Shown here piece by piece: positions 60,766 through 64,000 of a DNA stretch of 64,000 bases. The first letter of the stretch is position 1, and each line of letters starts with the position of its first letter. The stretch spans positions 61,296-125,295 of the forward strand of contig NZ_JAVHZV010000026.1 of the NCBI RefSeq assembly GCF_031119625.1. Direction: 5' to 3'. This stretch comes from Pseudomonas sp. G34. Lineage in GTDB: Bacteria; Pseudomonadota; Gammaproteobacteria; Pseudomonadales; Pseudomonadaceae. Below the pieces are notes generated by a model, which worked only from the letters and a program-made list of their open reading frames with translations, was not told the DNA's origin and made no database searches. Position numbers and translations under genes: made by a program.

Positions 60766-60984
60766 TCAAGCGGCAATAAAATTCGCCGGGTAGGCCATCG
60801 CAACCTGACTTTGTTGCACCTCGCCCAATGTTTCGCGCACCACCTGCTTGGCGAGGCAGGCACATTTTCCACACTGGCTGGCAACGCCCAACGTTTCACG
60901 GACTTCACGGTAGCTGCAGCAACCTTCGTAGATTGCTTCGCGGATCTGACCGTCGGTGACACCTTCGCAGAGGCAGACGTACAT
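60766..60984 (-). CDS. bfd: Bacterioferritin-associated ferredoxin
   Basis: The product is 72 residues. The 2Fe-2S ligands Cys4, Cys6, Cys38 and Cys41 (CLC and CGKC) are exactly where P. aeruginosa Bfd has them. Bfd binds BfrB at the heme and passes electrons from FPR to release Fe2+. A weak Fur-like site lies upstream (61031-61049), consistent with induction by iron starvation. Confidence 0.96.
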   Translation of the reverse strand: MYVCLCEGVTDGQIREAIYEGCCSYREVRETLGVASQCGKCACLAKQVVRETLGEVQQSQVAMAYPANFIAA

Positions 60985-61030
60985 AGGCTTGGCCCGTCGT
61001 TTGGCTGAAACTGATGCGAAGGATACTAAT

Positions 61031-61049
61031 GTTAATGAGAATGCGTGTC
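61031..61049. promoter_or_regulatory. Probable Fur box upstream of bfd
   Basis: GTTAATGAGAATGCGTGTC matches the Fur consensus at about 13 of 19 positions and includes the AATGAGAAT core. It lies about 47 bases upstream of the bfd start codon. Confidence 0.55.
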
Positions 61050-61155
61050 AAAGATAAACCGGCTCTTGATTGGCATAATTTCTCGACTTTCGATGAGCGG
61101 CGTTTTGGTGCCACCATCGGTTCCTCCAGCGTTCAGTCGTGCCAAACGAAGGGCA

Positions 61156-61187
61156 ACAAAAAACCGGCTCATGAGCCGGTTTTTTGG
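61156..61187. terminator. argC terminator
   Basis: ACCGGCTCATGAGCCGGT is a perfect palindrome with A-run and T-run flanks; it ends argC transcripts on the minus strand and works in both directions. Confidence 0.88.
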
Positions 61188-61201
61188 GGGCGGGGCAGGG
61201 C

Positions 61202-62134
61202 TCACCCAATGTGCGTGCACAGCCCTTCTTCCAGGCCGAGCATGATGTTCAGGTTCTGCACGGCAGCCCCCGACGCACCCTTGCCCAGGTTGTCGAGCTT
61301 GGCCACCAGCAACGCCTGCTGGCCGCTGCCGGCGCCGAATACCTGCAGCTCGGCGCGATTGCTGCCGTTCAAACCGTGGGGGGTAATGAATGGCGCCGTG
61401 TCGGCCGCGATCTCGTTGTAAGGCTGCACCTGCACGAACTGCTCACCCTGGTAATAGGCGCTCAGGGCTTCGTGCAGCTCGGCGCCGTTGCTGCCCTGCA
61501 GCGGGATCATCACCAGCATGCCCTGGTCGTAGCTGCCGACCGCCGGCTGGAAGATCGGGCGCGCGTTGAGGCCGCTCCAGTGCTGGATTTCCGGGATGTG
61601 CTTGTGATCGAAGCCCAGGCCGTAGGCGGCATAGACCGGCGCGCCTTCGCCCTCATAGCGTTCGACCATCTTGGTGCCGCCGCCGGTGTAGCCGGACACG
61701 GCGTTGATGCACAGCTCGCGATCCGCAGCCAGCAGCCCGGCGTCGATCAGCGGGCGCAGCAGCAGAATGGCGCCGGTGGCATAACAGCCCGGATTGCTTA
61801 CCGCGGCGGCCTTGGCGATGGCTTCGCGTTGGCCCTTGGCCAGTTCCGCCATGCCGAACACCCAGTCATTGGCGGTACGGTGCGCGGAGCTGGCGTCGAG
61901 TACCCGGCAGCCGACTTCACGGGCCTGGGCAGCGGTTTCCTTGGCGGCGTCGTCGGGCAGGCACAGCACGGTGACGTCGACCGAGCGCATCAGCTCGAGC
62001 TTGGCCTCTACGTCGCGACGCTTGTCGTGGTCGATGGTGACCACCTCGATCTGCGGGTGGTTGGCCAGGCGCTGACGAATCTGCAGGCCGGTGGTGCCGG
62101 CCTGCCCATCGATGAAGATCTGATATTTTTTCAT
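61202..62134 (-). CDS. argC: N-acetyl-gamma-glutamyl-phosphate reductase (type 2)
   Basis: The product is 310 residues, the shorter type 2 AGPR. The cofactor motif GQAGTTGLQI is near the N-terminus and catalytic Cys lies in VSNPGCYATG; SGYTGGGTKM and the late LDNLGKGASGAA are typical. It reduces N-acetyl-glutamyl-phosphate to the semialdehyde in arginine synthesis. The start MKKYQIF at 62134 is chosen over 62161. It lies 5 bases after rnt (ends at 62140), so rnt and argC may share a transcript. Confidence 0.93.
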   Translation of the reverse strand: MKKYQIFIDGQAGTTGLQIRQRLANHPQIEVVTIDHDKRRDVEAKLELMRSVDVTVLCLPDDAAKETAAQAREVGCRVLDASSAHRTANDWVFGMAELAKGQREAIAKAAAVSNPGCYATGAILLLRPLIDAGLLAADRELCINAVSGYTGGGTKMVERYEGEGAPVYAAYGLGFDHKHIPEIQHWSGLNARPIFQPAVGSYDQGMLVMIPLQGSNGAELHEALSAYYQGEQFVQVQPYNEIAADTAPFITPHGLNGSNRAELQVFGAGSGQQALLVAKLDNLGKGASGAAVQNLNIMLGLEEGLCTHIG

Positions 62135-62139
62135 GGCAT

Positions 62140-62814
62140 TCACTCGTCGAAGTCTTCCCACCCGCCCATTTCCTTCCAGCGATTGACGATGCCGCAGAAC
62201 AGCTCGGCAGTCTTCTCGGTGTCATAGCGGGCGGAATGGGCTTCACGGCCGTCGAACTCGATGCCGGCGGCCTGGCACGCCTTGGCCAGTACGGTCTGGC
62301 CATAGGCGAGGCCGGCGAGGCTGGCGGTGTCGAAGCTGGAGAAGGGATGGAAGGGATTGCGCTTGAGGTCGCAGCGGGCGACCGCGGCGTTGAGAAAGCC
62401 CAGGTCGAAGCTGCTGTTGTGGCCGACCAGAATGGCGCGCTTGCAGCCATTGGCCTTCAGGGATTTGCGCAGGCCGCGGAAGATTTCGGTCAGCGCATGC
62501 TCTTCGCTCACCGCCATGCGCAGCGGATGGTCGAGCTTGATGCCGGTGAAATCCAGCGCCGCCTGTTCGATATTGGCGCCCTCGAACGGCTCGACCCGGA
62601 AGAAATGCGTGTGATCGGGATACAGGAAGCCACCTTCGTCCATGCCGATGGTGGTCGCCGCGATCTCCAGCAGGGCGTCGGTGGCGCTGTTGAAACCGCC
62701 GGTCTCGACGTCCACCACCACTGGCAGGTAGCCGCGAAAGCGCGCCGCCATGGGGTGCCGCGGGCCACCGCTGCTCGGTTGTTCCTGGTCGTCTTCGTAC
62801 AGTTCTTCGCTCAT
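62140..62814 (-). CDS. rnt: Ribonuclease T
   Basis: The product is 224 residues, a DEDD-family 3'-5' exonuclease. The catalytic acids Asp35 and Glu37 (VVVDVETGG) and the HNSSFD and HSARYD motifs are present. RNase T trims tRNA CCA ends and matures 5S and 23S rRNA. The ATG overlaps the pyrC stop by 4 bases, the pyrC-rnt order known from P. aeruginosa. Confidence 0.96.
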   Translation of the reverse strand: MSEELYEDDQEQPSSGGPRHPMAARFRGYLPVVVDVETGGFNSATDALLEIAATTIGMDEGGFLYPDHTHFFRVEPFEGANIEQAALDFTGIKLDHPLRMAVSEEHALTEIFRGLRKSLKANGCKRAILVGHNSSFDLGFLNAAVARCDLKRNPFHPFSSFDTASLAGLAYGQTVLAKACQAAGIEFDGREAHSARYDTEKTAELFCGIVNRWKEMGGWEDFDE

Positions 62815-63857
62815 CGAGCCGCCTCCAGCAAGCGCCAGCGCAGGCTTTCGCCAGCGCGCAGGGGAATCACCGTCTGCTCGCCAAACGGCAGGCTCGCCGG
62901 AGCGACCCAGGCTTCGCGTACCAGGGTAATGGTGTCGGTATTGCGTGGCAGGCCGTAGAAGTCGGCGCCGAAGTGGCTGGCAAAGCCTTCCAGCTTGTCC
63001 AGTGCGCCACGGTCTTCGAATGCTTCGGCGTACAGCTCGATGGCTGCATAAGCGGTGTAGCAACCGGCACAGCCGCAGGCGTTTTCCTTGGCGTGCCTGG
63101 CGTGCGGCGCCGAGTCGGTGCCGAGGAAGAACTTCGGGCTGCCGCTGGTGGCGGCCTCCAGCAGCGCCTGCTGATGGGTGTTGCGCTTGAGGATCGGCAG
63201 GCAATAGAAGTGCGGGCGAATGCCGCCCACCAGCATGTGGTTGCGGTTGTACAGCAGGTGCTGGGCGGTGATGGTGGCGCCGACGTTGGCGGGGGCCTCC
63301 TTCACGAACTGCGCCGCATCGGCGGTGGTGATGTGCTCGAACACCACCTTGAGGGTCGGGAAGCGCTCGACGACGCGGCACAGGTGCTCGTCGATGAAGG
63401 CCTTTTCGCGGTCGAACACGTCGATTTCCGCACGGGTCACTTCACCGTGCACCAGCAGCGGCAGGCCGGTTTCCGCCAGGGCTTCCAGGGCGCCGGTGAT
63501 GTTGTCCAGGCTGGTGACGCCGGAATCGGAGTTGGTGGTCGCACCCGCCGGGTACATCTTCGCCGCATACACGAAGCCGCTGGCCTTGGCCGCACGGATG
63601 TCTTCGGCGCTGGTGCGGTCGGTGAGGTACAGCACCATCAGCGGCTGGAACTGGTTGCCAGCCGGCCGCGCGTCGAGAATGCGTTGGCGATAGTCGCCTG
63701 CTTCGACGGCGTTGCGCACCGGCGGCACCAGGTTGGGCATGATGATCGCGCGAGCGAAGGTGCGGGCGACATCGGCCACGGTGTGCGGCAGCACGGCGCC
63801 GTCGCGCAGGTGAATGTGCCAGTCGTCGGGACGCAGCAGGGTGATGCGGTCGGTCAT
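62811..63857 (-). CDS. pyrC: Dihydroorotase
   Basis: The product is 348 residues, the class II PyrC. The metal-binding HIHLRDG (His14 and His16) is at the N-terminus; a carboxylated-lysine region YAAKMYPAGATTNSD and later His residues in VFEHITTADA and GTDSAPHAR follow. It closes N-carbamoyl-aspartate to dihydroorotate in pyrimidine synthesis. The remaining 143 bases to the window end hold no gene that I can support. Confidence 0.96.
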   Translation of the reverse strand: MTDRITLLRPDDWHIHLRDGAVLPHTVADVARTFARAIIMPNLVPPVRNAVEAGDYRQRILDARPAGNQFQPLMVLYLTDRTSAEDIRAAKASGFVYAAKMYPAGATTNSDSGVTSLDNITGALEALAETGLPLLVHGEVTRAEIDVFDREKAFIDEHLCRVVERFPTLKVVFEHITTADAAQFVKEAPANVGATITAQHLLYNRNHMLVGGIRPHFYCLPILKRNTHQQALLEAATSGSPKFFLGTDSAPHARHAKENACGCAGCYTAYAAIELYAEAFEDRGALDKLEGFASHFGADFYGLPRNTDTITLVREAWVAPASLPFGEQTVIPLRAGESLRWRLLEAAR

Positions 63858-64000
63858 TGAGGCTTCCAGGCGGGGCGAAACATGCCCGGAATGCTACCGG
63901 AAAAGGCCGGCGGGGGCACGCCGCAGATAGGTAGGGTCTGTTGCCGTTTCACGCACGGCCGCGCCGGAGCCCGTTTTGCCGCGAAGCAAGGCACGAGCCG

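Noticed and set aside
63858..64000. Start of another gene at the right edge
   Set aside because: No supported reading frame or ribosome site could be seen in the last 143 bases.

Overview
The window is a high-GC (low-to-mid 60s percent by eye) chromosomal segment of a Pseudomonas species (sensu lato). The evidence is gene content and order: mutS-pncC-recA-recX with fdxA and the Gac/Rsm small RNA rsmZ, finR/fpr, bfr/bfd, a sadC-like diguanylate cyclase between fumarase and a ferredoxin reductase, pyrC-rnt, and the D-lysine/L-pipecolate enzymes AmaA and AmaB. The species cannot be fixed from this window. There are no rRNA or tRNA genes, CRISPR arrays, insertion sequences or prophage genes.

Region 1 (1-10.4 kb) is a catabolic island. 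It holds the C-terminal part of a YdiJ-type D-2-hydroxyglutarate dehydrogenase, an L-pipecolate oxidase (amaA), an NhaC-type transporter, an aldehyde dehydrogenase (amaB), a divergent LysR regulator, a class III aminotransferase and the 2-oxoadipate oxygenase/decarboxylase HglS. Together they can carry L-pipecolate through 2-aminoadipate, 2-oxoadipate and D-2-hydroxyglutarate to 2-oxoglutarate.

Region 2 (10.4-20.3 kb) has a small membrane-anchored protein, a GNAT acetyltransferase, a Pit phosphate transporter and a cytochrome b561. These are followed by a tightly overlapping seven-gene minus-strand operon: thermostable-hemolysin-family protein, acyl-AMP ligase, heme-oxygenase-like diiron oxygenase, SDR, periplasmic TPR protein, response regulator and histidine kinase. 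This operon looks like an uncharacterised biosynthetic and sensing unit and is the most interesting part of the window.

Region 3 (20.3-36.5 kb) is accessory metabolism. It contains a TetR/serine hydrolase/porin/DUF3237/MFS cluster, an AraC regulator, cupins, a PotF-like binding protein with a PuuB-like oxidase, an unusual SnoaL-AraC fusion regulator, metE, an isochorismatase-fold hydrolase next to a DUF1028 protein, and a Fur-boxed FecI/FecR pair. The TonB-dependent receptor of that FecI/FecR system follows to 39.1 kb.

Region 4 (39.2-64 kb) is mostly core genome: fumarase, sadC-like cyclase and ferredoxin reductase, pyruvate kinase, universal stress protein, PilZ, rsmZ with its GacA upstream box, fdxA, mutS, pncC, LexA-boxed recA, recX, a LOG protein, DTW protein, erdR-like regulator, dgkA, finR/fpr, bfr, bfd, argC, rnt and pyrC. 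The usual rpoS neighbour of rsmZ is missing, so a rearrangement joins two normally separate core blocks. The fpr, bfr and bfd genes form a compact ferritin-iron release module.

Three families of intergenic palindromic repeats were seen: at 1.5-1.8 kb; at 28.1, 47.9 and 60.0 kb; and at 33.4 and 39.1 kb.
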